Assembly: GCA_035610365.1 (NCBI GenBank)
Contig: CM069433.1
Span: 127,676,545 to 127,740,544, forward strand
Reading direction: 5' to 3'
DNA from: Aquatica leii
Lineage: Eukaryota; Arthropoda; Insecta; Coleoptera; Lampyridae
DNA: 64,000 bases
Of this stretch, positions 23,127 to 34,622 are shown one piece after another. Made by a program: the position numbers and the translations under genes. Each line of letters begins with the position of its first letter. The first letter of the stretch is position 1. The notes beneath the pieces are model-generated. The model ran no database searches and had not been told where the DNA came from. It was given only the letters and a program-made list of their open reading frames with translations.

Positions 23127-23298
23127 TGTTGTGTAATGAAGGTACCGGTTCGGTAACCACAGACAAGACAGAAGGAAAAAAGATATATAGGGTCAAGAGA
23201 CGGTAGTTAGTAAAATGTTCTCGGCATGTATTCATGTATACGAAAATATACAATAAAGTTATTAATACAACAATAGTATAAATCTTATTAATACAACA
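23127..23298 (+). repeat. 5' LTR of the Ty3/gypsy element
   Basis: 172 bp, beginning TGTTGTG and ending ACAACA. It contains an AATAAA-like string (CAATAAAGTT) that could direct polyadenylation, about 40 bp before its end. Confidence 0.95.
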
Positions 23299-23418
23299 TG
23301 GTGGCAGCGGTAAATCTAAGTTATTGAAGAAGATTATAATTATATAATAAGAAAGAACCTGCATCGAAAATCTAAGAAGTAAATAACCCCGTGGAAAATT
23401 TCATAAAAGTAAAAGAAA

Positions 23419-26184
23419 ATGACGAGCGAGGTGCAGTTGTCAGAAAAGGCGTTAATCCCAATTCAGGTAAATCCGCCAGAGAAATTCAATTTTACAATGC
23501 CAGGGCAATGGCCTCAATGGAAAAAAAGATTCGAGAGATATATGTCTGTGTCCGGACAAAATAGCAAGTCCGAAGATGATAAAATTAACATATTAATTTA
23601 CATAATGGGGGAAGTATCAGAAGAAATTATGTTACAATTTCCAACTACACCTACGACATACGATGACACATTAGACTTTATCCCCAGGAAAAATATAATT
23701 TTTGAACGTTTTAAATTTAATTCGAGAGTGCAACGTCCAGGAGAATCAATCGAAACATTCATTACAAGCCTGCATTCAATGGCAGAAAATTGTGAGTACG
23801 GGGCATTGAAAGACGAATTAATTAGGGATCGCATCGTAGTAGGAATGATCGACAATAAAACAAGCGAGCGTATGCAACTTCAAGCTAAGTTAACTTTGGG
23901 TGTTTGCATAATAGCAGCTAAGCAAGCAGAATTACAAAGCATCCAGAATAAAGAATTAAGAAATGATAGCCGCCGTATTGGAAGGATCGGGGTATCAAAC
24001 ACAAATGCAAGCAGTGCAACAGACTACAGCGGAACTTCTCAGGGTAGATGGCAACATAAGAAAAAGACAATAGTCGAAGTAGCAAAAAAAACTTGTAGGT
24101 TTTGTGGACTACAGCTCCATGCAAGAGAGAGGTGTCCAGCGAACAAATCCAAGTGCCGTAATTGCAATAAAATGGGTCATTGGGCTACAGTTTGTAGGAA
24201 AACTAATGTAAGGTCTATTCAGTATGAGACAGGTAATGAACAATATTTATCTAATGAAAATGAAAATAATTTTGTTGGTTCAATTTATGTAAATCATGTA
24301 TACACGAGCGAATGGAAAACTTCTTTATTTGTATTAGAATTAAACAAGAATGTTGAATTTTTGGTAGATTCGGGAGCTGATGTTTCATGCATACCCACCA
24401 GTATGATTGATTTAGAGTTAAGAAAAAAATTGAAACCTTGTAACAAGCAAGTTACAGGACCTTCAGGGGTTGAACTAAAAGTTTCAGGCATATTATCAGC
24501 AAATTTGAGCAATCTTGCTAAACAGTTTCAGACTGAATTATTCATAATAGAAAATTTGAGTAAACCAATTTTAGGTATTGCTATTGTTCAGTTGGAAATC
24601 CTTCAGTTTGGTGATGGCATTCAATCTGCTAATTCAAATTTAGTACATAATATAGAAATGGATTCGGTGTTGTCCAAGTTTCCAAAAATCTTTGATAGTA
24701 TAGGAACATTTCAAACGGAAATGGAAATAAAACTAACGGAAGGTGCTCAACCTTTTGTACAAACAGTACCACGAACAGTTTCAATACCTTTACATAAGCC
24801 TTTAAGAGACGAATTAGATCGTTTGCTAAAATTAGACATAATAGAGTCGGTAGATTATTATACGCCATGGGTTAGTCCCATAGTGGTCGTAAATAAGGGA
24901 ACAAAATTACGTTTATGCGTAGATTACACTCAATTAAATAAATCCGTGTTAAGGTCGTATTTCCCTATAGGTAAAGTAGAAATAATACTGGCAAAATTGC
25001 AAGGTGCGAATTATTTTAGTAGATTGGATACTACATCAGGATTTTATCAGATTAGACTGAAAAAAGATTGTCAACATCTAACAACTTTTATTACACCATT
25101 CGGGAGATTCCTATTTAAACGACTGCCGTTTGGAATAACGTGTGCACCAGAATATTTTTCTATTTTATTGAACCAAATCTTGTCAGGTATTGAAGGCGTT
25201 ATTAGTCATATAGATGACATTTTAATTTATGCAAAGTCCATAGTAGAGCACAACAAAATTCTACAGGAAGTTTTAAAACGAATTCAAAAAGAAGGAATTA
25301 CGCTAAATAAAGCCAAATGTGTTTTTGCAGCTCAATCATTACGATTTTTAGGACATAACATTTCAAATCACGGTATTTCTATAGATCCAGAACGTAATTT
25401 AGTAATAGAAAAGTTTCCCAAACCTGAAAACAAAAATGAACTTTTACAGTTCTTAGGTAAAATTAATTTTTCTAGTAGATTTATTCCTAACCGTTCAGCA
25501 GTGTTAGAGCCTTTAACATCCATGTTTAAGAAAAACACTCCATTCATATGGGATGTATCACAAAATCAAGCCTTTGAAGCAATTAAGGGGTTATTAAAGA
25601 ATAGTCCGTGTTTGGCTTATTTTGATTATACAAAAGAAATTAGTATATCGGCAGATGCATCATCATTCGGGTTAGGCGCGTGTTTAATTCAAACCCATGA
25701 CGCGAAAAGAGAAATAGTTTCTTATGCATCTCGTTTGCTCTCCCAAACAGAAAAAAGATACGCACAAATTGAGCGCGAAGCGTTGGCGTTAGTATGGGCA
25801 GCGGAAAAATTTCAAGAATATATTACCGGTATTTCATTTAAAATAGAAACGGATCATAAACCTTTAGTCCAGATTTTACAGACCAAACCGATAGATGACC
25901 TAACGCCTAGGTTACAAAGGTTTAGAATAAGGTTGATGAGATATAAATACCAGATCTTTTATTCTCCCGGAAAAGAGTTGGTTGTCGCAGATGCACTATC
26001 TCGAAATTTTTCTAAAGATACATTACTCCCTGAGGAGGATGAGTTGGCTGATGAAACTCAGGCGTATGTAAATTTCATTGTTCAATCGCTTCAAGTAAAA
26101 TCTAATTTTTTGAACGAAATCAAATCTGAACAAGCGATAGACGAAGTTTGTATAAAACTATGCGAGTATTCATATTCAGGTTGA
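23419..26184 (+). CDS. Gypsy gag-pol: gag, protease, RT, RNase H
   Basis: A 921-residue open frame begins with ATG 120 bp after the LTR. The gag region (residues ~1-215) includes WPQWKKRFERYM. Two zinc knuckles lie at ~225-260 (CRFCGLQLHARERC, variant; CRNCNKMGHWATVC, classical CCHC). An aspartic protease has LVDSGADVSCIP at ~314. The reverse transcriptase runs ~460-640 with LRLCVDYTQLNK, LPFGITCAPEYF and the palm motif SHIDDILIY at ~596. RNase H follows with SADASSFGLGACL (~743) and TDHKPLVQIL (~811). Gag and pol sharing one frame is typical of Mag-type/K02A2.6-like insect gypsies. The frame ends at a TGA (26182-26184) inside pol, short of integrase, which continues in the same frame downstream. 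Confidence 0.93.
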   Translation: MTSEVQLSEKALIPIQVNPPEKFNFTMPGQWPQWKKRFERYMSVSGQNSKSEDDKINILIYIMGEVSEEIMLQFPTTPTTYDDTLDFIPRKNIIFERFKFNSRVQRPGESIETFITSLHSMAENCEYGALKDELIRDRIVVGMIDNKTSERMQLQAKLTLGVCIIAAKQAELQSIQNKELRNDSRRIGRIGVSNTNASSATDYSGTSQGRWQHKKKTIVEVAKKTCRFCGLQLHARERCPANKSKCRNCNKMGHWATVCRKTNVRSIQYETGNEQYLSNENENNFVGSIYVNHVYTSEWKTSLFVLELNKNVEFLVDSGADVSCIPTSMIDLELRKKLKPCNKQVTGPSGVELKVSGILSANLSNLAKQFQTELFIIENLSKPILGIAIVQLEILQFGDGIQSANSNLVHNIEMDSVLSKFPKIFDSIGTFQTEMEIKLTEGAQPFVQTVPRTVSIPLHKPLRDELDRLLKLDIIESVDYYTPWVSPIVVVNKGTKLRLCVDYTQLNKSVLRSYFPIGKVEIILAKLQGANYFSRLDTTSGFYQIRLKKDCQHLTTFITPFGRFLFKRLPFGITCAPEYFSILLNQILSGIEGVISHIDDILIYAKSIVEHNKILQEVLKRIQKEGITLNKAKCVFAAQSLRFLGHNISNHGISIDPERNLVIEKFPKPENKNELLQFLGKINFSSRFIPNRSAVLEPLTSMFKKNTPFIWDVSQNQAFEAIKGLLKNSPCLAYFDYTKEISISADASSFGLGACLIQTHDAKREIVSYASRLLSQTEKRYAQIEREALALVWAAEKFQEYITGISFKIETDHKPLVQILQTKPIDDLTPRLQRFRIRLMRYKYQIFYSPGKELVVADALSRNFSKDTLLPEEDELADETQAYVNFIVQSLQVKSNFLNEIKSEQAIDEVCIKLCEYSYSG

Positions 26185-27450
26185 CCGAATAAAAATAAGA
26201 TAGAAGAAGAATTACTTCCATATTATCCTCATAGATTTGAAATTTCTATCAATGAAGGATATTTGTTAAAAGGTAATAGGATAATTATGCCGGCGTCTTT
26301 ACAATTGAAGTGCCTAGATTTCATACATCAAGGCCATCAAGGTATTGTTAAATGTCGGGCTCGTGCTAAAACATCAATCTGGTAGATAGGTTTGTCTACT
26401 CAAATAGAAAACCTAGTACGAAACTGTCCGCAATGTGTAGAATACAGAGTGAATCCTAAAGAACCTTTTTTAAAAGATGAATTCCCTGAACGACCGTTGC
26501 AAAAAATTGCAATAGATTTATTCAAATATGAAAGTTGGTACTTGATTGTAACTGGTTATTACTCAAGATTTTTTGAAATTTTTAAGTTAAAGAATATGAC
26601 TGAATTAATAGTTATCACCAAATTAAAGGAATTGTTTGCACGGTACGGTATCCCTGAAATAGTAAGGTCTGACAATGGACCTCAATTCCAATTCGAATTT
26701 AAATTTGCTCGCGATTATGACTTTCAACATATTACTAGTAGCCCATATTACTCTCAATCAAATGGGTGTGTTGAAGCTGCAGTAAAAATTGCGAAAAATT
26801 TGCTGAAAAAGAACGAGGATATATATTTAGCCTTATTAGCTTATCGAACAACGCCATTAGAATGTGGATTTTGTCCATCAGAATTGTTAATGAACCCTAA
26901 AATTAGATCTCAATTACCTTGTTTGCCTAGCGAGTTAAATAAGACTGTAAATTCTAAACTTATTTTTGAAAAGGAGGATAGGGCTAAGGAAAAATCAGCT
27001 CTTCAATTTAACAAAAGACACAGATCTAAAGAATTAAGTAAATTGTCTTTAGGAGACAGTGTTTGGGTAACGGATATTAGAGCATATGGCAAAATAATTG
27101 ACATATTAAAAGAACCTCGATCTTATTTAGTTGAAACTCATTTCGGTACTTATCGCCGAAATCGATGGCATTTAATTCCAGCACCATATTATGTATTTCC
27201 GAGATTTACCCCAGCATTGCCTATTCCTAGCGGTGCTAGCGGTGAAAAAGAAATTGTTACAACCAAGAATTCTAATGATGTAATAGAGAATTCAGTTCAA
27301 GAATTCTCTGAAAATGCGACTGATCAAGCGTCTGTACAGGTCTCATGTCCTGTATCGCACAGACCCTCGAGAACTGTCAAGAAACCTTTATATTTAAAAG
27401 ATTATGTATGTAGTTTAGCCATTAATCATAAAAAGGGGGATGTTGTGTAA
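26185..27450 (+). pseudogene. Gypsy integrase, same frame after stop
   Basis: This continues in the frame of the upstream gag-pol. A second in-frame stop, TAG at 26383-26385, separates the histidine half of the zinc-binding domain (CLDFIHQGHQGIVKCRARAK) from its cysteine half (NLVRNCPQCVEYRV). The integrase core has IAIDLFKYESWYLIV, IVRSDNGPQFQFEF and YSQSNGCVEAAVKIAKN, i.e. the D, D and E residues. The C-terminal part has GDSVWVTDIRAYGKI and ends at 27450 just before the polypurine tract. No envelope gene is present. Because only two single-codon stops interrupt the polyprotein, the copy is either freshly inactivated or depends on suppression, which the sequence does not show. Confidence 0.9.
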
Positions 27451-27612
27451 TGAAGGTACCGGTTCGGTAACCACAGACAAGACAGAAGGAAAAAAGATAT
27501 ATAGGGTCAAGAGACGGTAGTTAGTAAGATGTTCTCGGCATGTATTCATGTATAAGAAAATATACAATAAAGTTATTAATACAACAATAGTATAAATCTT
27601 ATTAATACAACA
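27441..27612 (+). repeat. 3' LTR of the Ty3/gypsy element
   Basis: 172 bp and nearly identical to the 5' LTR. It begins directly after the polypurine tract and overlaps the last codons of the integrase frame. Confidence 0.95.
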
Positions 27613-27617
27613 CTAGT

Positions 27618-29652
27618 GATTCTAGTTTCAGTTTCTTTATTTTTTGGAATCCATTTAAATAAAGTTTGTTTACAGTAAAATTTAGTTTGTAGTTAAATTA
27701 ACAAGCTTATAATACTGTCTCTTGTCAATGTATTTTCTTTATAAGTATTTCTGTTTTATGTTTTTTAATTTCGTTTTTTTATACTATATTTAATCAAATT
27801 TTGTCATTAATTTTAAATCTTACAAATTTAATAATTTTGATATGGTTTTGTCAGTATATGTTGCAAATAATATACATAATATAATACGAAAGTAAAAATA
27901 TTATTATAAAAAGTATCATAAAAAAGTCAAATTTTGACACACCGAACTAAATACAATTTATTTATAACATTTTATTTAAGTGTGAACATGGGAATTATTT
28001 GTAGTAGTAGGACATTTTGTTTAAAGAAAGTAGCTAAAATATTACATCCTCTTACAAATTGTGTAGACGTTTGAGGTAGTAATTTAGGATGTAATTATTA
28101 AAACATTTCGTATAACTAAAGATACAGTTAGCTACAGTTATGATGCCGTTGGACCGATTTTTTTTTTATTGTACAAACTAAAATGATTAGCAACAAATAA
28201 AAGTATTTATTTTGATCTAGCTACTTACAAAGACAAAACATGAAATATTTTACCTCAATAAAATGTTTAATTTTTTATTTTTAAAACTCTTTGGAAGTTT
28301 GATTACTGTCGATGCGTGTTCAAATAAGAATTCGAGTTAAATTGTGAAACTTGAATACTACGAAATTGAAACAGTTGTTGAATTTTCTCTCATTTTTTAA
28401 CTTTCCTACTGATTTTCAATTAAATTTTTTAATTTAATATTTTTACTGAAGCTGAAAGTTAAGCGTTTTGTCTAAACCAACTGTCGTTTCAAACTGTACG
28501 CTAGTTGTCGCGACTTGTATCTTATGTAGCGGTATATGCTGAGACATATTTAACAAATACTTTTAATTAAAACTGCAATATAATCTTTATGTTTCCTTAT
28601 AATAAATATACTACAATTTAAATTTTACTTCCAGTAAATAGGTATCGATTTTGACATTATACTGTTTAGCTTTTGCGTGTAGTAAAAGTGGATACAAAAT
28701 TTTATGTAAAACGTGACTTCAATTTAACTTCGGTGTCGTGTAACTTGTAGTTTATAAGACTTTCTATTTTTAACAATGTAGTATAAAAAACTAATGCTTT
28801 AACAAGTTGTTAAAATGCATTACTATAAATATTATTAACAAAATAGTTTCGATATTCTCGTTAAATAAAAATATATTTGTTTGACTTAATATTCTTAAAC
28901 AATTATTTACCTATTAATTAAATTTAGAATTAGAAGTAATTTAAATATAAAGAAAAGCTATATAAAATCAAACTATGTTACAACTAAGATTTAATTACAA
29001 TAATTGCGTTACTACCAATGTATTTCTAGTGATTATCATTTGCGTTATTCATAAATGACGCTGTCAACTATTTGAGTTTAAGTTTCTGAGATTAAATTGT
29101 GTCATAAGACAGACAAATGTGATTAGTTGCATTTATAAAGTTCCAATTCAGTACTTATACGAATTAGGGTAAGTAATATGACATCAAGATTTAATAAACC
29201 TTATGTTTACAGTTTGTAACAACAAGATGTATAGAATTAAAAACATACTTAAGAAATAATTAATTTATATTGTGTATCCTGTTTAATACAAATTCTAGAA
29301 AGGAGATATGGTGAATGCACCAATGCAAATTTTAAACTTTTTCTTTGTAAAGTTTATGCCATTTATTTAAGATTTAATAGCATTTTACTGTTTAAGTTTT
29401 GTTAGTGCTTTTACCAAAATTACTACTATACTTTCTTATTTGATTTTTTTTTTGTTATTGAATATTAATGTGTAATGAATCAATCTGTTTTAAGTTGTTT
29501 ATAAAAGAATTAATTGATGGTTTGACTATTTAAACAGAAACATACTTTTTATTCTTATTCTAGAACACCAAAGCATTTATAATGTATTTTTATTTAACAT
29601 CCGTTTTTTATTTATTTGTGTCATGAAAACAAGAGTTTTTTACGTTTTAAGT
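27618..29652. other. AT-rich stretch, nothing recognised
   Basis: About 2 kb of very AT-rich sequence without a supportable gene, RNA, or terminal repeat. Confidence 0.5.
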
Positions 29653-29664
29653 ATTCACACATAA

Positions 29665-30076
29665 CATTAGAATGTCTTCCGGGTTTGGACCGTGTCATAG
29701 TTGCAACCGGAGCTGCCAACGTTTCGCCCACTTCTACGGAGTTTAGAATCTGGCTTGGTTCACAAGTTGATTACCTAACTCGGTAGTGGTTCTTTGTTAG
29801 ATTTTCGTTTGCTTTTTCAGGTTATCGTTTCCTTTCTTACCTTTTCATAGTTTAGGTTATGGCTTGTTTTACAAGTGGATAACCTAACTTTTGAGAAGTT
29901 TTTAGTTAGATTTCGATTGCTTGTTTGAGTTTTGCGATTTATCTCACGCCCTGATGAAGCCCCTTACGAAAGTGGGCGAAACGTTGGTAGCTCCGGTTGC
30001 AACTATGACACGGTCCAAACCCGGAAGACATTCTAATGTTAGTATAGATTCCGGCCGTGGAAGCCTTCGCTATTAC
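29665..30076 (+). mobile_element. 412 bp hammerhead-bearing element with 12 bp TSD
   Basis: The block is flanked by a perfect 12 bp direct repeat ATTCACACATAA (29653-29664 and 30077-30088). Inside, ~70 bp inverted repeats (29665-29733 and ~29972-30039) read CATTAGAATGTCTTCCGGG ... GCCAACGTTTCGCCCA. Between them lie two ~109 bp direct copies beginning TTTAGAATCTGGCTT (29742) and TTTAGGTTATGGCTT (29851). A hammerhead core precedes the right inverted repeat. It has no coding capacity. I infer a non-autonomous Penelope-type or retrozyme-like element, since PLEs carry hammerheads in their termini. Confidence 0.75.
29947..29990 (+). ncRNA. Hammerhead ribozyme motif in 412 bp element
   Basis: CTGATGA at 29951-29957, a stem II hairpin with GCCC/GGGC arms (29959-29977), then GAAACGTTGG from 29978. 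The GAAACG part lies within the inverted repeat; the left copy of that repeat lacks the CTGATGA half, so only one complete core exists. Confidence 0.65.
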
Positions 30077-30088
30077 ATTCACACATAA

Positions 30089-31181
30089 TGTAAATATTTA
30101 TTTCAGGTTTATCATAAATAGTTGAATTAAAAACTATATTAAATTTATTTTGTACTATTTCTTGTTTTTTTTTTTTGATGCGGTGTCACTTAACTTGAAT
30201 CTATTATCTGCTAGTGTTTTCGTTGTTCTAGACTCTTGGGAGAAACATTTTAAGTAAGTACTATAGATTAATTTCTCTTAGTTTACGTTAGCATTTTTCT
30301 ATTGTAAAAACGGTTTATTTATGACCGATGCATTTTAAAAAAATCACGGACAGCTATGTTTATCAAGAGTTTTAGATGAAGAAGATAAAATTTTTTAATA
30401 ATTAATATATTATCTATTACTGGTGACCCAATGCTGCCTTTTTCTAGAACTTGACAAATATTCGTTGTACGAAATTTTTTACAAATCCTAATAACATAAT
30501 TTTGTTGCAAATTATGCAAATTCATTGTCGTTCCTTTAATTGTCGTATTCCATAAATTTTCAATGTAAATTAGATTGAGAATGGATCAGCAACAATTTTA
30601 AATGGCAATGATTGTTGTCGATCCAATTCATAAATAGTCATGCTGTATAAAAGCTATAGTGTAACACTTCACCTTAGGCGACAGCGTTACTTATGATTTA
30701 TTTTTGCAGCAAGTAGCTGTCAGAAGAGTGCAGTAAATACTGCCTTGAAAGGACGTATAATACTTTTAATTTATGTACAAAAGCCATGATTTGGAAATTG
30801 AATTTTTGCGTTGCGAAGTCAGGTAGTTTTCACGTGATGGCATTGACTGCTGACTGCGCTGTATTAATCTGAAACCAGAATGTTATTAGAAAATAAAAAG
30901 TGACCGCCCATTACGCAGTTTCTTCTTTTCAGGTGGCCTACGTTAGTACTGGTATAATGGAGCTAGTAAAAATAAGCAGCCAGATTTAATTATTCAAAAC
31001 ACCGACGGCAAGTATTTAATTAAAATAATTTTTCTGTAATTCACAATCACAATGTCTAATTATGTGTGGCAGTTATGGATGTCAAACTTAATGTTATGGA
31101 GATTTTGGTTCCAATTTCTTTGGTCTCGTTTGGTAGTCTATGCAACCATTGTCTACTAGCAGATATAATTTTGTTTGAAAA
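30089..31181. other. Mostly unassigned; possible LINE tail scrap
   Basis: A reverse-strand open frame at 30525-30319 reads MNLHNLQQNYVIRICKKF, faintly like the LQ-x(5)-IR-I segment near the C-terminus of Jockey/CR1 LINE proteins. I would not rely on it. The rest shows nothing recognisable. Confidence 0.3.
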
Positions 31182-31560
31182 CTACGGTTTATACATTAGA
31201 ATCGACTGTAGATCAATGTTTAATATTGGCCGTTGGTGAGAATTTATGGTTACGCTTTGTTTCATGTTTTCACACAACGTGACGAAAACGGGGGTTTTGT
31301 TTAAAGCTCTGACAGAATGTGCTTGGCCATTTTCATGACTATGAGGTAATGTATCGGCTACCACGTTATGCGATCCGGGTCGATATGACATTTTGTAATC
31401 GAACCACTGAATTTTTAAAATCAATCTTAAAGTAGGATTAGCCAGAACTTTTGGCTACTGTAAGATACGATGGTTGCTAATGACTTCAAATTGATATCCT
31501 TCTATTTAACTTTCGGATAATTCAAATCACTCGACGAAAAACTCAATAATGCAGTAATTA
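31182..31560 (-). pseudogene. Gypsy RNase H fragment
   Basis: On the reverse strand the frames read IEGYQFEVISNHRIL (the -F-x-V-x-TDH-x-L motif with D replaced by N), then ANPTLRLILKIQWFDYKMS and YRPGSHNVVADTLPHS, the standard end of a Ty3/gypsy RNase H (Y-x-PG-x-x-N-x-VADALSR, with SR lost). A stop interrupts the first part. No LTR or integrase was found nearby, so this is an isolated scrap. Confidence 0.75.
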
Positions 31561-31878
31561 TTTTCAAAAACAATTAGTACTCGAATGATGTATTACGCGT
31601 TTTCAATCTTTTTGACCTTGTGTAAGTACGGTTCTTGGGACACCGGTCGTCGGTTTGTAGTATGAAGGCACTTGAAAGTCAAGACAACTTAAAAATACTA
31701 ATATATACATGATAATATTAATAAAATAAATTTTTGATATTTAATTTTCCTGGGATCAATATGGCTCATATAAAAAACCAAATAACACTTTCACTTCGTA
31801 ACTTTTTATGAAATTTACACAAGTATTACCATTATCCACAAACATTTTTAATACGATTATGATGCATTCTATAATATA

Positions 31879-34620
31879 GGGGAAGGTGTTGTACCTTAGG
31901 ACATATTTTAGTTTTATTTTTTTTCTTCAATATTTATCAATATAAATGAGCTCTGCAAACACTGTAAAATCGAGTTGTTTCTTCACATTTTAGGATAATT
32001 TTTGCTAAAGTTAAATGCTATACTTTGCTATCGATACCTTGCCTACAAGTGGCAGGTACAAATTGTCCCAAGGTACAACAGAGTGTTGTACCTTGGAACA
32101 GTATTAATTGTACCTTGGGACATCGTCTAAATTACGTATAATAAGAGATTTAATAATTTGAAGATTTATTTTTAAGCAAATTACTACATATTATAAGACA
32201 TAAAGTCGATTGGAAAAGAAAATTGTTCCATCCTGCGGCCTGAACCGCCAACTGCTGTTGGCTTTGGTAACTTTTTTACTATGTCCGACTCATCAATTTC
32301 GTAAACCGTTTCGCATTTGACAAACTTGTTACAACCCAGCATCTTCTTCATATATATATATAACTTCAAAATGTCCTTCCCCAAAATTCTTGATTATTTC
32401 CGCCACATAATGACGCGCAGACTTTTTCCCTTTTAATTCCACCAGCACAAAGTCTCCTTCCAATATTGAAGTATTATCTATTTCTCTCTCTGTTTCCATT
32501 TCTATATTTGCTTCCTCAATTATCTTCTCCAAATAATTGTCATCGTCGCTACTAAGAATCCTGCGTTGGTATTTCAATATTTTCATCGTCTGAACTTTCT
32601 TCTTGCAACACTTTTCTAATCACTTGTGAACCTTTAGTTTTAGATTTTTTAGCTTGTTTTCTAAAAAAGTCTATTTCCAACTCAGTTTTTTCGGGTGTGT
32701 CCGTCAATATTCTAGACTTTCCTTTTTTTCTGCCTCCTATGGTTTTTCTTGGTGGTGCTTTTGGATACGGTCTTAACATCTGGGAGCTCACAATATTATT
32801 CGTTTCTCTTAGGACATTTTGAGGTGGATTGGATGGCCCAGGTTTATCCATATTTGGCATATCTTGTACTGCTAGCGTTTCTGCGTCAGGGTTTGGTCGG
32901 TCTGTTACAAAGGCACTCAAGAATTCGTTATCATCAAAAATGTCTGAATTGAAAGGGCAAACGCCCGTTACAGAGAACCCCTTGGTGATGTTCTGTTGAG
33001 TAAATGCCCTTGGGTAGGCTTTCCCAACTATTTCGGCGATTTGGTACAATGAAATTGGTTTTCCTGGATTTTGTAGCATCCACTCATTAGCAGCTTGGTT
33101 GTAGTAAGTCTTATAAGGACCGAAAACTGTTCGGTCTAGCGGTTGCAACTTATGGGAAGTATGAGGTGGAAATGTAAGTAAAACGACACCATGGGATTTT
33201 GCTAGATCAATCAATGGAATGGACATGTGACTGTCATGGTTGTCAAATACTACTAAGACCGGATTCTCCTTACTTGGCTTAACATGTTCGATGAAATGTT
33301 GCATGTACTCAAAGAATTTTTCTTCATTCGACCAACCTGACGGGCCCCCCCCTGGAGGGGCCCCATTCAACGTATGTTGTTTAAAATGGACGCGAGGAAA
33401 AATTAACATTGGTGGTACGTGGTTTCCTACAGCACTAATACCAGCAATCATAGTTACATTGATACCACGTTCGCCAGAAGTCATGCACCCAAGTTGTTTT
33501 ATTCCTTTGGGAGCTATGATACGCGGTGGAACATGAACAGTCGTATTACTAGTCTCGTCGACGTTATATATGTTATTTGGTGTAAATTTATATTTTTGTT
33601 GACAATCTTTAAGTTTCGAAAAGAATTCATCAACATTTTTTTTGTTGAAACTTGTTGAACGAGATAGACTGGTTGCCTCTGGTTTTCTCCGTGATAACCT
33701 TGTATGACGTTTTAGGAAACACCGAAGCCACTCTCTGCCCGCTTTCTTTTCTTCTTTCCATTTATCAGGAGTTTCTATACGATTTGCATTTGCATATTGA
33801 TAAGCTAATATGCGGTTTTCCTGTTTATTTAAACCATAGTTAAGCCTAGCTGAAAATTCCAAATACTCTACTAAACACTGCTCCTCTTCTTCTGTAAATA
33901 TTTTTTTTACGGCATTTGTTGCGGAATATTTAAAAGTCTGATTGCCAGATTCACGGTGTAATTTGATATGACGCGCAAGGGTTGATTTAGTAACATTATG
34001 AAGCCTAGCTGCTTCTCTGAAGTTCATATTATTAGCTAAGACATCATTTACAGCTTCTCGAAGACAATCTTTATTAACAGCTGCTCTTTTTTTACCGATT
34101 TTACTTCGTGGCATGTTGCTGCAATAAAAATTAATAAGTAGGTACCATAGGTAAACAAACCAAAAGAAATTTTTAGTGATAATTTTCACAAAACTGTAGA
34201 TGCATGTACCTTGGTACAGTCCAGAGGTACATGCAGAAGCCTGTCCCGAGGTACAAGTCATGCACAGTAGTTGCATTTTTCTGATATATTTTTTGGTGTT
34301 AAGAATTTATTATTTCTGATACAACTATTTAAAACAGAAAAAAATGAAGAATCTACACACCTGATTCAGTTTCCACAAAATGATTAGTTTGTCTGCAATA
34401 CAATAAATCACGCCCTCAAAATAGTAATTTAATTGTATTAAAAACACAAAATTCCGCCGATTTAACGTTTACGGTTGGCGATTGCGTTGAGAACTGAAGA
34501 TCCATAACCGCGTTAGGGTTCTTGAAATTATATCCAAGAATTTCGCGTCTGCGATCACAGATGGCGAAAATATTTGTTTTGTCCTAAGGTACATGCGTCC
34601 CAAGGTACAACACTTTCCCC
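31879..34620 (-). mobile_element. Pogo-like DNA transposon 2, complete with TIRs
   Basis: Ends are GGGGAAGGTGTTGTACCTTA at 31879 and the inverse of GGGGAAAGTGTTGTACCTTG at 34620, flanked by TA at 31877-31878 and 34621-34622. The subterminal motif GTACCTTGGGACA recurs near 32065-32120 on the left and inverted near 34200-34260 and 34585 on the right. Length is ~2.74 kb, almost the same as the first pogo-like element, but the repeated end motif is different. Confidence 0.88.
32184..34114 (-). pseudogene. Pogo-like transposase 2, near-intact
   Basis: The start is the ATG at 34114 (MPRSKIGKKRAAV), preferred over the longer open frame because domain homology begins there. Order: helix-turn-helix (CLREAVNDVLANNMNFREAA), CENP-B-type region (WKEEKKAGREWLRCFLKRH, SLSRSTSFNKKNV), DDE core with IYNVDETSNTTV, VLVVFDNHDSHMSI and PPHTSHKLQPLDRTVF, a basic segment, an acidic stretch (EESSDDENIEI), then FVLVELKGKKSARHYVAEII, the same Tudor-like module as in the first element. 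Two frameshifts are visible: near 32555-32570, and at the TATATATA tract at 32350-32362. Past that the frame resumes to a stop at 32184 (ending FPIDFMSYNM). The catalytic core itself is uninterrupted. Confidence 0.88.
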
Positions 34621-34622
34621 TA

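Larger units (their letters stand above)
23127..27612 (+). mobile_element. Ty3/gypsy LTR retrotransposon, recent insertion
   Basis: Two 172 bp direct repeats starting TGTTGTGTAATGAAGG and ending AATACAACA bound the element. A 5 bp target duplication, CTAGT, sits at 23122-23126 and 27613-27617. The LTRs differ at only two positions that I can see (the A/G in TTAGTAAAATG/TTAGTAAGATG and C/A in GTATACGAA/GTATAAGAA), so insertion was recent. The 5' LTR is followed directly by TGGTGGCAGCGG, a primer-binding-site position. A polypurine tract AAAAAGGGGGA abuts the 3' LTR. Internal coding is gag-pol in one frame with two in-frame stops. Confidence 0.95.

Noticed and set aside
30319..30525. Possible LINE C-terminal scrap on the reverse strand
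   Set aside because: Only the LQ-x(5)-IR spacing fits; this is too little to call a family.
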